From positions 62,001 to 126,000 of the forward strand of contig DYKI01000003.1 in assembly GCA_020722705.1 (NCBI GenBank): a DNA stretch of 64,000 nt. The letters run 5' to 3'. This DNA is from Chthonomonas calidirosea. GTDB taxonomy: Bacteria; Armatimonadota; Chthonomonadetes; Chthonomonadales; CAJBBX01. Positions 16,733 to 26,710 of the stretch are shown in pieces (the stretch's first letter is position 1; every line of letters begins with the position of its first letter). The notes beneath the pieces were generated by a model. It was not told where the DNA came from. It was given only the letters and a program-made list of their open reading frames with translations, and did not search any database. Position numbers and translations under genes: made by a program.

Positions 16733-17536
16733 TCAATCCGTCCTATCGGAAGTATCCGACGCGAACCACACCCGATGAACAGCACGGTAGCGATCATCGG
16801 AAATGCGCTCACGCGCGATCTCGCGGCCCCGAACAGTGTGTGTTCTGTAGGTGACGACTCTCCATCCGGCATGTGCAGCCGACTGCGGCTGCGATGTATG
16901 ACGAACAAGCGGCGACTGGGGTTCGACAACCACAATGCGCCGCGGCGCCTCGCGCTCGACGATGCGCGTCACGATTCCCACAGCGACCTTCGGCGGATGC
17001 TTTCCCATGAGCGCGACAGTCAGGTAATCCCGGGTGATGCGGCAGCGGATAGCGATGGGGTGCGGACCCGGATTGCGGAACCGGAGATCTAGGGTGTCGA
17101 AGGCGACGGCGGCATCTCGCCCCGGCGGCACATAGGTTGGAGCTACGGCGTGAGGGTGCCGTTCGACGATAGGCAGATCGGCAAGCAGCGCGGCGTTGTA
17201 GAGAGCGGTCGAAACTTGACAGACACCGCCGCCCACGGCGCGCACCAGAACGCCCTCGTTGCTGACTGGAGCCTTGCGATATCCTGCCTCCGCTGTCCAG
17301 TTCCCCACGCAGCGATTATAGGAGAATGTGCCGCCCGGCGGCACCTTTGCGCCATCCAACGCACGGGCGGCCAGGATCGCGTTATGCCGCTGTGATGCCG
17401 TCCTGCGGGCGAGGCTCGTCGTGAATGCCGCCAAGGTCCTATCGCGCTGAGGCTCCGGTCTGCGAAGGAGGAGCAGACCCATTGCCCCGATGCAGGCCGT
17501 GAACGCGACGAGGGCATAGCCCGATCGCGCCATCAT
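16733..17536 (-). CDS. VanW family protein
   Basis: A 267-residue protein with an N-terminal membrane anchor (about residues 6-24) and a VanW domain (about 60-190). It has the hallmark GGTFSYNRCVGNWTAEAGY, then GGGVCQVSTALYNAAL and ERHPHAVAPTYVPPGRDA. VanW proteins occur in vancomycin-resistance clusters and widely in cell-envelope loci, but their activity is not established. The ATG overlaps the alpha-2-macroglobulin stop by four bases (ATGA), tying it to that gene. No other van resistance genes are nearby. Confidence 0.88.
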   Translation of the reverse strand: MMARSGYALVAFTACIGAMGLLLLRRPEPQRDRTLAAFTTSLARRTASQRHNAILAARALDGAKVPPGGTFSYNRCVGNWTAEAGYRKAPVSNEGVLVRAVGGGVCQVSTALYNAALLADLPIVERHPHAVAPTYVPPGRDAAVAFDTLDLRFRNPGPHPIAIRCRITRDYLTVALMGKHPPKVAVGIVTRIVEREAPRRIVVVEPQSPLVRHTSQPQSAAHAGWRVVTYRTHTVRGREIARERISDDRYRAVHRVWFASDTSDRTD

Positions 17537-20500
17537 CGGACTGTTACCGCTTGAGCCGCGGTCTCCACACGCACATCCGGATTGTACATGCATTCGAGGC
17601 GAGCCGGGAGCGCCGTCGTCCGACCAGGCGCCTGAGTCCGCACGTAGTACTCCAGGATGTGCCTGCCAGGCGGCACCCGGCGTGCGAAGAACACGATCCT
17701 GTCGTCGCGCACATCTGTTGACGAGTACCATTCGCTCCATTCGGCATCTACATCGCCGCGAGCGCTGGGCTCCGCGCCGGCAGGAAGCGGGTCTGTCACC
17801 ATGACGTACGGCAGTTCCCTTTGTGTTTGGATGACGATACGCCGCCTGAGGACAGTCCTTGATGGTACGTAGCTTCCCATCGGTTTGTAATACCGGACGG
17901 CTCCCCGAAACGGGAGCCTGGCTTGAGATAGGACCTCGAAGCTACGAGTCAGCCTAACATAGGGGGCAGATGACAGCGGCCGATCCATGGCGCCTGCGGC
18001 CTGTGTGCGGACCATCAGCGAGTAGTAGGCATTGCCGCCGGAGATGGGCACGAGCTGCAGGGAGTTTGGCCCGCGCTGCAGCGGGATGCCCGTGAGGCGG
18101 AATATCTGCTCGCCCATCGCCCGCTCGGCGCTGAACGGACTCCGCCGAACATCCTTGCCATTGACGAGCAAGCGGAGTCCTCCGGAGCGCGCCATCTGGT
18201 CAGGGTGACGTTCGGCGTACGTGCAGATCGCTGCTACGACAAACGCGGTGTCGCGCGTGCATGCCCATGAGGCATCGGTTCGCCTCAGCATCATGTAGCG
18301 GATGGCGCGCTCGGCAATCTCCGTGTGTTGCGATGCCGTGATGAGCGCCCGGATCGCCAAGGACGTGGCTACGGTCCGATTCCATTCATACCCGGCGGGG
18401 TCTGTCCGCCCCGGCCACCAGGCGAGTGCGCCGTCACCTTTGACTTGCGCGAGGAGCCGGGTCATATAGCGTGCGAGACCTGGCGGCTCAGAGCGAAGCG
18501 TGTGGGAGCGAAGCGTGTGGGCATCGGACAGTCGAGACGCATGAAGACGGTGTGCCGCCATGATCGCGCAGGCCAATCCGGAAGCGCTCATGCGGTCGGG
18601 ATCCAGGCGGTGCAGCGCGTTGACGCCGGACTCTGCGAGAGCCAGCGCTGCGAATGCTCGGGCATCCTGATCGTGGGTCTGGTTGGATAGGCGAGCAAGA
18701 GCGGTTCGGGCTTGCTCCGCCATGCCTCTCGGCAGCGAGTAGCCTGACCGACGGGCGGCTGACACACCCATCAGGGCATAGGCCGTGAGCCACAGGTCGC
18801 CGGGATCGCTTTCGAACCACCCCCAGCTTCCATCCGGCTGCTGCATCTTGCGAAGGCGCGTGATGCCATTGCGTACGGCGTCGGCGAGCTCGCTGGCGAA
18901 ACGGGTGCCAAGGGCCGCCTTGAGCGACTGCGGCGAACCGGCCGGCAGTTGCTTGAGCGTGTTTGCGGCGAACAGGGCAGGATAGAACGCGCTCACGGTC
19001 TGTTCCACGCACCCGTACGGGAACGTTCTCAGGTACCGAAGCGCTTCCGGGATCGCTGCCAACGGACCTGGTGCAAGCCGCAATGTGATTGCAGCTCGGG
19101 CAGCGCCTTCGGGTGTGTCGAATCGGTGGATCGGGCCGGGGCCTATCCCAGTCTGACCCGCAAACACGTGCGTAACCTCGCGCGCGTTGGGCTTGATCTC
19201 AACCGGCAGCTCGATGGCGTCCGCCATTCGCGGGGCATCTGCCGTCCAGGCGTCGGCCCTGATGCGAGCCGTCCCGGGTCCTGCTGCGGTGGCAAACCAG
19301 CTTGCGATCGCGCTGCCGCGTGCCGGAACCTCGACCTGCTGTATCGGAGCGCCTTCAATCAGCAGGCCTTTCGCCGAAACCCTGACCGAGGCTAGACGCG
19401 GCACCATGCCCGCGTTGGCGACGCCTGCTGTCACACGGACACGATCCCTCTCTGTCAGGAACCTCGGCAGATCGAGCCGCACATGGAATGGCAACGTAGA
19501 GATCAGTTTGGCGGTGCCATAGCCGAACTGCGACCCTGACGTGTGGGCGATTGCCGTCACCCGCCATGTCGTGATATTGTCTGGGAGGCGGGCACGGATC
19601 CGGGCATTTCCCAGGTTGTCGGTCATCACGTGCGGCACCCAGGCGGGCGTATCCTCAAAACGCTTTCTGGCCACGATATTCGGGATGCCCTTGTCGCCGC
19701 TGTAGAGCCGCTCCTCACAGGAATGCCACGTGGTGACCATGCAGTACGTCTCTGGGTAGAACGTGTCCAGGATGGCCTCGGGATCATCCTCCATCAGGCT
19801 GTAGATCGCTTCGTCCACGACGGCTGCCGAGGCCTCGGCGCGCACGGGCTTTCCACGGTGATCTCTGATGTGGATGGCGACCTCTGCCGTCGTTCCTGGC
19901 CTGTACTGGCCTGAACCCGGGGCGACTTGGACATCGAGCTTGCGCGACGGTATGTCCACACGCAACACCGCAGTGGTTGACGCAAGGCGTTTCCGGAATA
20001 TGCAGGCGACATTCACTTCGACACGCGGCCCATAGGCTGAGCGCATGGGGACACGGACCACTGTGCTCCGAGACCTCAGGGGCACGGTCGTGATGTCGTA
20101 AAGCGTTTCTCCCTCGATGGTCAGGAGAGCCACCGCACCGACCCGGTTGGAGTTGATCAGCAATCGCGCGACATCGCCCTCCTCGTACCGCCGTCTGTCG
20201 GCATGAACGCTAAGGTCGCCGTACTCTGTGGCCACATCGCCGCCACGATCTGTCACACACCAAAGGTGCGTTTGAACGCTGACGCTCCGGCCCTGTGGAT
20301 CAACCGCCCGGACCTCCGCCTTGATCTCACCCGGTCTGCTTGCTGCGAACGCCAGCCGTGCTCGACCCATCGGATCGGTCTTGCCGGTGACTGAACCTAT
20401 CGGCGTGGACGTGATGCGAGAGCCGTTCGTCATCTGCCTGCTGAAAGCGAGCGTGATCGGAAGCGATGCAGCGGGTCTTCCCGACAGGTCGGTCGCTCTG

Positions 20501-22320
20501 ATGACAAATGCAGTGGGGCGGTTGGGGGCCATAACGTAGCCATCGGGCTGCAGGAACAAACGCAACGATCCCGGAAAGACACGCGTCTCGGCATCCACCT
20601 CAACCGACCTGCCGTTTGGATCAACCACCTCCACGTGGACAGTCATCCGATGGCCGTGGGCTGACTCCGGATTGCTGACCACATTGGAGGGCAAGCGGAG
20701 AGTTGCCCGACCATCTTGATCGAGATTGGCTGTGGCCGTGACATCAACAATGCCATAGTCCGGCGGCTCCATCCATTCGGGCGTCTCGGTTAGCTCTTCG
20801 TCCTCGTTGAGCCCCTCCCAGTCCCACAGGGGTGACCAGGAAGTCGAGTAGCGTACGGCTGCGCCGGCCAGAGGAGCGCCGTAGTAATAGGAGGCCTTGA
20901 TCTCAACCTCGACCGTTTCGCCCGCGACGTACGCTGCGCGCGCCGGCTGTGCGGTGACGCTGAACTCGGGTTTTCTGTAGGATGCCACGGTGAAGTCGTA
21001 GGCGTCCAGGTTGCCCGCAGCCTCAGCGAAGATCGTGCATGGGCCGCTTGGCGTCTCAGGGCTCAGAGTGAGACGACCGGAGAACGAACCGTAGCGATTG
21101 ACGATGAACGTCCGATCAGTGAGGATGACACCCTCGGGGTCTTCGGCGCGCAGCTTGATCGGCATTCCGGACGGTACCGAGTATGTAGGACCGGGACCTC
21201 TGCGCGTGCGCGCGATGCCCTTGAATCGGACCTCCTGTCCGGGTCTGTATACAGGCCTGTCCGTGTAGACGAACACCTTGGTGGACTCGGGCCTGGGCCA
21301 CGCGTCGTAGCCACAGGCGAACGCATAGCTGCCGCCCATCTGGGCCACAGCGCATGACCATTGGTCGTCCGGGTCTGTCGCCGGCAGTGAGGGCGCTCCG
21401 TCAAGACGTGCCAAACCCGTGCTGTCAGCGATGCTGCGGACAAGGGGGCGTCCTGACGAATACAGGGTTACCCTCGCGCCGGGCGTGGGCTCGCCGGTCT
21501 TCAAGTTGGCCACAAACCCGTGCGCACGCTGCCCGATCTTCTTCACGATGAGCGCGAGATCGGTTACCGCGATACCGAAATACGCCTGCGAGTCGCCATA
21601 GCGAGCAATGACACAGTAGAACCCCGCATTGAGCTTGCCAAGTGCCAGACGATGCTCGAAATGGCCTTCGACATCAGCGAGATTCGAGTTGACCGACACC
21701 GTACGGACAAGGGACGAATGCTGGGCAACTGCGCGGGGAACCTGGGCTGGCCGCGACCAGGTTCCAAAGACGTCTCGAAACGCCGTGAACCCTTCAGGTC
21801 GGCGCAGCAGATCAGGGATGTCCAGCCGGTACAGCTCGATGTACGGTCGTCCGGCATCGGGCTCGACATAGCCGCCAATAGTAATGTAGGCGGTTTCGCT
21901 CGGCAAGTAGGTGCCCGCTGTGGACGAACAGGTCAGCGGCTCAAGGGTTCGGTTGAGACGCAGCACAACGGGAGTGGCCGTCGCCTCATCAACTTCGATG
22001 CGAGGCACCGACAAGCCGTGGGCTGGCGAACTTGCAGTCAGGGTATATGCGCCGACAGGGACGGCATTCAGCTCGAAACTGCCGTCCGCGCCGGTCCGGG
22101 TCGAGCGCCTGTAGGAACCTTCCGTGTCGCCCATGGAACTGACCCAGATTGTCGCACCCGGCAGGGGCTGCAAGTCCTGGGTGTAGACACGGCCAATGAC
22201 TCTCCCGATGGGAGGTTCGGTAATGGCCGCCAACGCCATCAGCGCCGCGATCATGGCGATGCCGGCCGTCATGGCCAACCTTTCGGCCCAACGAACGTTA
22301 GGCCCAGAACCCGAATCCAT
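17533..22320 (-). CDS. Alpha-2-macroglobulin family protein
   Basis: A 1595-residue envelope protein. The order is an N-terminal membrane anchor or signal (about 14-34), then a carboxypeptidase-regulatory-like beta domain (RVYTQDLQPLPGATIWV). MG domains follow, with the MG2 hallmark FVYTDRPVYRPGQEVRFKG, then the bait-type central region. The thioester motif PYGCVEQ (Cys about 1104, coding bases 19009-19011) sits in an alpha-alpha toroid, and the receptor-type domain is C-terminal. Bacterial homologues trap proteases or act in envelope defence. There is no lipobox, unlike E. coli YfhM, and no PBP1C gene alongside. The ATG at 22320 follows AGGAG by eight bases and is preferred over a GTG at 22329. 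Confidence 0.9.
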   Translation of the reverse strand: MDSGSGPNVRWAERLAMTAGIAMIAALMALAAITEPPIGRVIGRVYTQDLQPLPGATIWVSSMGDTEGSYRRSTRTGADGSFELNAVPVGAYTLTASSPAHGLSVPRIEVDEATATPVVLRLNRTLEPLTCSSTAGTYLPSETAYITIGGYVEPDAGRPYIELYRLDIPDLLRRPEGFTAFRDVFGTWSRPAQVPRAVAQHSSLVRTVSVNSNLADVEGHFEHRLALGKLNAGFYCVIARYGDSQAYFGIAVTDLALIVKKIGQRAHGFVANLKTGEPTPGARVTLYSSGRPLVRSIADSTGLARLDGAPSLPATDPDDQWSCAVAQMGGSYAFACGYDAWPRPESTKVFVYTDRPVYRPGQEVRFKGIARTRRGPGPTYSVPSGMPIKLRAEDPEGVILTDRTFIVNRYGSFSGRLTLSPETPSGPCTIFAEAAGNLDAYDFTVASYRKPEFSVTAQPARAAYVAGETVEVEIKASYYYGAPLAGAAVRYSTSWSPLWDWEGLNEDEELTETPEWMEPPDYGIVDVTATANLDQDGRATLRLPSNVVSNPESAHGHRMTVHVEVVDPNGRSVEVDAETRVFPGSLRLFLQPDGYVMAPNRPTAFVIRATDLSGRPAASLPITLAFSRQMTNGSRITSTPIGSVTGKTDPMGRARLAFAASRPGEIKAEVRAVDPQGRSVSVQTHLWCVTDRGGDVATEYGDLSVHADRRRYEEGDVARLLINSNRVGAVALLTIEGETLYDITTVPLRSRSTVVRVPMRSAYGPRVEVNVACIFRKRLASTTAVLRVDIPSRKLDVQVAPGSGQYRPGTTAEVAIHIRDHRGKPVRAEASAAVVDEAIYSLMEDDPEAILDTFYPETYCMVTTWHSCEERLYSGDKGIPNIVARKRFEDTPAWVPHVMTDNLGNARIRARLPDNITTWRVTAIAHTSGSQFGYGTAKLISTLPFHVRLDLPRFLTERDRVRVTAGVANAGMVPRLASVRVSAKGLLIEGAPIQQVEVPARGSAIASWFATAAGPGTARIRADAWTADAPRMADAIELPVEIKPNAREVTHVFAGQTGIGPGPIHRFDTPEGAARAAITLRLAPGPLAAIPEALRYLRTFPYGCVEQTVSAFYPALFAANTLKQLPAGSPQSLKAALGTRFASELADAVRNGITRLRKMQQPDGSWGWFESDPGDLWLTAYALMGVSAARRSGYSLPRGMAEQARTALARLSNQTHDQDARAFAALALAESGVNALHRLDPDRMSASGLACAIMAAHRLHASRLSDAHTLRSHTLRSEPPGLARYMTRLLAQVKGDGALAWWPGRTDPAGYEWNRTVATSLAIRALITASQHTEIAERAIRYMMLRRTDASWACTRDTAFVVAAICTYAERHPDQMARSGGLRLLVNGKDVRRSPFSAERAMGEQIFRLTGIPLQRGPNSLQLVPISGGNAYYSLMVRTQAAGAMDRPLSSAPYVRLTRSFEVLSQARLPFRGAVRYYKPMGSYVPSRTVLRRRIVIQTQRELPYVMVTDPLPAGAEPSARGDVDAEWSEWYSSTDVRDDRIVFFARRVPPGRHILEYYVRTQAPGRTTALPARLECMYNPDVRVETAAQAVTVR

Positions 22321-22321
22321 G

Positions 22322-23818
22322 TCATCCACTCCTGCGAAACCGTGTCCGTGCGAACTCAGACGCTAAGGCAAGAGCAGCGGACGCACCCCCGATGAGCGCG
22401 ATCAGCCTTGCCCTGTCAAGGCGTGTCAGCTCGCTGTATGAGGCGCCGAACTCAGTGAACTGCAGGAGCGAGAAAATGCCCCCCACCGCAATCAGAACGA
22501 CTGTCATGGGCTCCAGCCCCTCGTCTGCAGCGCGGGCCCAGAGTACGGCGAGCCCAATGCCTACGATCAGCGGGAATACCGCCTTCGGTCCCCATATTCC
22601 GATGATCAGCGCCGGCCATAGCAGAGCCGCCAGCGCAGCGATAGGACCGCGCCATGTGGCCGAAGCGGCTGACCACCGTGCCAGCACGGATGGGACGAAG
22701 AGCCCGAGCAGAAACATGACGATCGCATAGTGATCCGACAGCGTGAACGGTCGGGTCAGCGACGAATAGCGCTCGATCGCAACGCGCGAGGCCGCTATTG
22801 CGAGGATCATGGCTGCAGGACCGAGAAACGCCTCACGTGTCCTCTCCGGCCGACCATCATCGGGCCTTGATGCGGCGACCAGAAGGCCGGCGTAGGCTGT
22901 CATGCCAATGCCGGTGACTGCTACGCCTAGCCCGGCCATGAGCTGGAACGCAGACAGAGCTGCGGCGGCGGCAACCAATGCGGCAATGGGGGCATATCCC
23001 ACGGACCTGCCACCTGTGGAGACCAATGCGCCAATCACCGATCCTGACAGGAGCCCAAGGATACTGCACCAGAACAGCCCTTCGGGGAACTGCGTGCCGG
23101 GAAGCGGTGCGGCCACGCGGAGAACAACCGCCCAGGCGGTGAGACCTACGCTCAGGGCGGCCAACGCTCCAGGCAGCGCCAGAGATGCGGTGGCGGCGTA
23201 CCTGGTGCACACGGCACCGATGAGAAGCGCCAACGGAACACTGCCGCCGATAGCGAGAGACGAGGCAGCCCAGAGACGCGCGTGAGCCGCTGTCGCTCCC
23301 CGGAACGCAGAGAGCGCACACGCAAGCGCGAGGAACCCGGCGAAAACTGTTGCCGTCGCAAACACTCCGGCGGCTGATCGCGTGTCGGCTCTGGGCTGCC
23401 GGAGACCGATAGCCTGTGCAACGGTAACCCATCCGAGCATCAGCCCCATGAGCGCGTCGAGACGTTGCGACCAGAGCGTGACGACAACGGTTGCGACCGG
23501 CGCTACACCTGCAGCCATTGCGGCGGCACAGGCCAGGATCGCGCGCGAGCGGTCTGTCGGGTCACGCACAACGGCCGCGGCATTGAGGGCCAGAACGGCG
23601 CCGACAGCGCCCAGAGCCACCCCCCACCCAAGACCTTGTCCGGCATGCCACGGAGCACGTTCCGGGAGCGCGACCACGAATCCGAGGGCAGCCAGAATCA
23701 GTCCGAGCGCGCTGGACCGCGCATTGAAGACAGCAGTGTCGGGCCTGAGGACGGCCACCACACCGGCACAAAGCAAGAGAGCAGCGACGCCTGCGGACCA
23801 AACCAGGGCGGTTTCCAT
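22322..23818 (-). CDS. Polytopic membrane protein, unknown function
   Basis: A 498-residue, very hydrophobic protein with roughly 14-16 membrane segments and short Arg/Asp-rich loops. No transporter or enzyme signature is apparent. A loop around residues 315-325 (RPDDGRPERTRE) and IERYSSLTRPFTLSDHYAI are the most distinctive soluble parts. ATG at 23818 follows GGGGGAA. Its stop lies within bases of the alpha-2-macroglobulin start, so the two are surely cotranscribed, with VanW next. That suggests an envelope role, but function is unknown. Confidence 0.75.
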   Translation of the reverse strand: METALVWSAGVAALLLCAGVVAVLRPDTAVFNARSSALGLILAALGFVVALPERAPWHAGQGLGWGVALGAVGAVLALNAAAVVRDPTDRSRAILACAAAMAAGVAPVATVVVTLWSQRLDALMGLMLGWVTVAQAIGLRQPRADTRSAAGVFATATVFAGFLALACALSAFRGATAAHARLWAASSLAIGGSVPLALLIGAVCTRYAATASLALPGALAALSVGLTAWAVVLRVAAPLPGTQFPEGLFWCSILGLLSGSVIGALVSTGGRSVGYAPIAALVAAAAALSAFQLMAGLGVAVTGIGMTAYAGLLVAASRPDDGRPERTREAFLGPAAMILAIAASRVAIERYSSLTRPFTLSDHYAIVMFLLGLFVPSVLARWSAASATWRGPIAALAALLWPALIIGIWGPKAVFPLIVGIGLAVLWARAADEGLEPMTVVLIAVGGIFSLLQFTEFGASYSELTRLDRARLIALIGGASAALALASEFARTRFRRSG

Positions 23819-23858
23819 GCATTCCCCCCGTCTTGTGCGTCATATCGAGCACATCAAC

Positions 23859-23887
23859 ACCGTATCAGAACATTGGGCAGCAGTCAA
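23859..23887 (-). promoter_or_regulatory. Possible promoter of the alpha-2-macroglobulin operon
   Basis: Minus strand: TTGACT (23887-23882), a 17-base spacer and TGATACGGT, an extended but weak -10 at 23864-23859. It lies about 45 bases before the polytopic-protein gene and next to a divergent promoter. Confidence 0.4.
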
Positions 23888-23897
23888 GAGGTCAGTC

Positions 23898-23926
23898 TTG
23901 TCATCGGCGAGCCGAATCGGTATGAT
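23898..23926 (+). promoter_or_regulatory. Promoter of the R3H-ATPase/tmk operon
   Basis: TTGTCA (23898-23903), a 17-base spacer and TATGAT (23921-23926). The predicted leader is about 60 bases, ending at the ATG at 23994. Confidence 0.6.
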
Positions 23927-23993
23927 GAACTCACTTACGGTGCACATCTTCGTGTTTCCGGCTGCCGATGGCCTGTCGCGCACACATTGAGGC

Positions 23994-25619
23994 ATGCATT
24001 TGAAACAACAACGCATCACTGACAATCTAGCTCAACTGCTGGAGGTCCTTCCGCCCGCTGTGCGGGATCCGCTGGAACGCCTGTCGTCACTTGACGATCT
24101 GCTGGAGATCGTGACCGACCTCGGTAGAGTGGCTGAGGCTCGGTTTCCCGGTCGAGTGGTTGAGCTCGGCACTACGCCTGTGGGCGAGTTTGAGCTTCAA
24201 TACGTCGTTGAGCGAATAGGGGAGTTCGGCAAGGACAACCGGGCCGGCATTGAGCGCACCCTGCACCGGATATCAGCCATCAGAAACCGAATGGGCAAGA
24301 TCGTGGGCCTGACGTGCAGGATCGGGCGCGCCGTCTACGGCACGATTGACATCATCCAGGATGTCGTGGAGAGCGGCAAGAGCATCCTCCTTCTGGGCAG
24401 ACCGGGCATGGGGAAGACCACCAAGCTCCGCGAGGTTGCGCGCGTTCTGTCGCTTGAGGCGCGCAAGAGGGTGGTCATCGTGGACACTTCCAATGAAATC
24501 GCCGGCGATGGCGACATACCGCATCCGGCGATCGGACGTGCACGACGGATGCAGGTGGCGGAGCCTGCCCTGCAGCACGCGGTGATGATCGAGGCGGTAG
24601 AGAATCACATGCCTGAAGTTGTCGTCATTGACGAGATCGGGGTCGAGGCGGAGGCCTTCGCTGCGCGGACGATCGCGGAGCGGGGAGTTCAGCTCATCGG
24701 CACCGCACATGGCAACAGCCTCGAGAACCTGCTGATGAATCCAACTCTAAGCGATCTGGTCGGCGGTATTCAGGCGGTGACCCTTTCGGACGATGAGGCG
24801 CGGCGTCGTGGCACACAGAAGACAGTGCTGGAGCGCAAGGCGCCTCCGACATTCGATGTTGTCATCGAGATCATGGATGTGGACAAGCTTGCCATACACC
24901 ACGAGGTTGGGGAGACCGTGGATCGCATGCTCCGCGGTCAGCGTGCCCGACCTGAGATACGCATCCGCAACGCCTACGGAGATATCGAGGTTCTTCAACG
25001 CGATGCCGGGTCACCTTCGGTCGGCGTGATGGCAGATGAACGCCTGCGCGATCGGGAACGCGAGGCCGGCCCCTTCGATACGATCGGGCGCGCCGAGGAT
25101 GCCGAAGAACCTCCTGCAGGCTCTCGCGATCGGCAGAAGTCCCTGCGCCATCCTCCGAGGACAATCCGCGTGTTCCCCTATGGCATCAACCGAAGCCGAC
25201 TGGACCGGGCCATACTTGACGGAGGTCACCCGGCCGTCGTGACACGGGACATTCAGGATGCCGATATCGTGATTGCCCTGAAATCGAGTTACCGTCGAGA
25301 GCCCCCCAAGATGCGCGAGGGCGCGGCCCGGAAACTTCCCACGTACGTGGTGAAGAGCAACACGTACTCTCAGATCGCCACGGCCATGCGCGATGCGTTC
25401 CAGTCTGACGTGTTCGAGAAGGGCGACACGCAGGACGCGCTTCGTGAGGCCGAGGAGGGGGCGCGTCGTGCGAAGGAGACGGGCGAGCCTGTCGAGCTTC
25501 GCCCTCAGAACTCCTATGTGCGCCGGCTGCAGCACCAGATCGTCGAGCGCGAGGACTTGCTTTCTGAGAGCGTGGGGACCGAACCCCGACGCCGCGTTCG
25601 TATCCTGTCCAACGCATGA
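23994..25619 (+). CDS. R3H domain AAA ATPase (Ycf45/SpoIIIAA-like)
   Basis: A 541-residue cytoplasmic protein. It has an N-terminal helical region and then a SpoIIIAA/Ycf45-type ATPase core with Walker [10 protein letters not shown] (about 135-143) and Walker B VVVIDEIG (about 206). The arginine-containing [12 protein letters not shown] segment follows. The C-terminal part has a linker, a DNA/RNA-binding-like region ([19 protein letters not shown]) and a final R3H domain (about 480-541). Homologues in cyanobacteria and plastids (Ycf45) and spore formers are poorly characterised. The stop overlaps tmk (ATGA). A nucleic-acid-linked ATPase role is inference from R3H. Confidence 0.85.
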   Translation: MHLKQQRITDNLAQLLEVLPPAVRDPLERLSSLDDLLEIVTDLGRVAEARFPGRVVELGTTPVGEFELQYVVERIGEFGKDNRAGIERTLHRISAIRNRMGKIVGLTCRIGRAVYGTIDIIQDVVESGKSILLLGRPGMGKTTKLREVARVLSLEARKRVVIVDTSNEIAGDGDIPHPAIGRARRMQVAEPALQHAVMIEAVENHMPEVVVIDEIGVEAEAFAARTIAERGVQLIGTAHGNSLENLLMNPTLSDLVGGIQAVTLSDDEARRRGTQKTVLERKAPPTFDVVIEIMDVDKLAIHHEVGETVDRMLRGQRARPEIRIRNAYGDIEVLQRDAGSPSVGVMADERLRDREREAGPFDTIGRAEDAEEPPAGSRDRQKSLRHPPRTIRVFPYGINRSRLDRAILDGGHPAVVTRDIQDADIVIALKSSYRREPPKMREGAARKLPTYVVKSNTYSQIATAMRDAFQSDVFEKGDTQDALREAEEGARRAKETGEPVELRPQNSYVRRLQHQIVEREDLLSESVGTEPRRRVRILSNA

Positions 25620-26281
25620 GCGGCTGGAGCCCGCACGGGCAGAAGCCTGGCAGTTCGCGCGGGCTGTTTGTTACGTTTGAGGGGATCGAAGGATCAGGCA
25701 AGACGACGCAGTCGAAGCTCCTGGCCGAGGCCTTGGCGGCACGGAACATGCCTGTTGTGCTGATCCGTGAGCCGGGCGCAACGCCCATGGGGGAGACCGT
25801 CCGAGCGTTGCTGCTTGATCCGAAGGTGGCCATCTGCCCCAAAGCTGAGACGCTCTTGTTCCTGGCGGCACGCGCCCAAAACGTGGCGGAGCGAATACGC
25901 CCGGCGCTCGAAGAGGGCACTACGGTGATCTGCGACAGGTTTGCGGATTCCACTCTTGCCTATCAGGGGTACGCACGATGCGGCGACATCTCGACCATTC
26001 GTGTCCTCAACGATTACTCCACCGGTGGCCTCTGGCCGGACCTGACTATCCTCCTGGACCTCGATCCCGGCACAGGGCTTAGCCGTCAACAGAATCGCAA
26101 CCGGATGGAAGATGAGCCCCTATCGTTTCACGAACGGGTCAGGTTCGGGTACCTTCATGAGGCGAGATCCGAGCCGGAGAGGTTTGCGGTCCTCGATGCC
26201 GGCGAGAAGGCAGAGGAGCTTCACAGGCGCATCCTCGGTCTCGTGCTCGCGCGATTGGCGGAGCCGAGAGCCAGGAGCTGA
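25616..26281 (+). CDS. tmk: Thymidylate kinase
   Basis: A 221-residue kinase converting dTMP to dTDP. It has P-loop [12 protein letters not shown] (about 20-31), the thymidine-binding [16 protein letters not shown] (about 104-119), and an [23 protein letters not shown]-type region. There is a 17-residue extension before the core. Its ATG overlaps the R3H-ATPase stop. tmk next to darA (yaaQ) is conserved in Bacillus and relatives. The C-terminal coding end is rich in GCTGAAA/GGCTAGG-like heptamers. Confidence 0.95.
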   Translation: MSGWSPHGQKPGSSRGLFVTFEGIEGSGKTTQSKLLAEALAARNMPVVLIREPGATPMGETVRALLLDPKVAICPKAETLLFLAARAQNVAERIRPALEEGTTVICDRFADSTLAYQGYARCGDISTIRVLNDYSTGGLWPDLTILLDLDPGTGLSRQQNRNRMEDEPLSFHERVRFGYLHEARSEPERFAVLDAGEKAEELHRRILGLVLARLAEPRARS

Positions 26282-26338
26282 AAGGCTAGGAGCGCCAGAC
26301 AAACTGCCTGGCGCAACACAGGGAAGGAGAGGTCAACG

Positions 26339-26668
26339 ATGAAGCTCGTGCTGACGGTCGTGCATGATCGCGACAAGAGCAAGATCACGGAGACGCTGCT
26401 TCGCAATGGTTTCAAGTTCACGAAGATCGGCAGTACCGGCGGCTTTCTCCGAGAGGGAAACGTAACGTTGCTGATTGGCGTTGAGGAGGACGAGCTCGAC
26501 AAGGTGCTCGGCGTGATCGGCGAAAGCTGCAAGACGCGCGAGCAGTTTGTAAACGTTCTGCCACCGGACGCTGCGCCGGTCGGCGCGTTCATGCCTTCTC
26601 CGGTGAAGGTGCTCGTTGGAGGGGCCGTCGCCTTCGTGATGGATGTCGAGCGGTTTGAACGCTTCTAA
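26339..26668 (+). CDS. darA: Cyclic-di-AMP-binding PII-like protein DarA/PstA (YaaQ)
   Basis: A 109-residue PII-like protein of the DUF970 family. Recognisable are the opening MKLVLTVVHDRDKSKITETL, GFKFTKIGSTGGFLREGNVT (binding pocket) and GGAVAFVMDVERFERF at the end. In Firmicutes this trimeric receptor binds c-di-AMP, a messenger tied to cell-wall and potassium homeostasis. ATG has GGAAGGAGAGG upstream. It stands between tmk and a peptidoglycan peptidase operon. Confidence 0.93.
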   Translation: MKLVLTVVHDRDKSKITETLLRNGFKFTKIGSTGGFLREGNVTLLIGVEEDELDKVLGVIGESCKTREQFVNVLPPDAAPVGAFMPSPVKVLVGGAVAFVMDVERFERF

Positions 26669-26710
26669 CCACGACGCTCCCTTTCCAATGGCCCTTGGAG
26701 GACCAGCCGC

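Noticed and set aside
16733-17536. Vancomycin-resistance locus
   Set aside because: VanW alone is not evidence of resistance; vanH, vanA/B, vanX and a vanRS pair are absent, and VanW is widespread in envelope loci.
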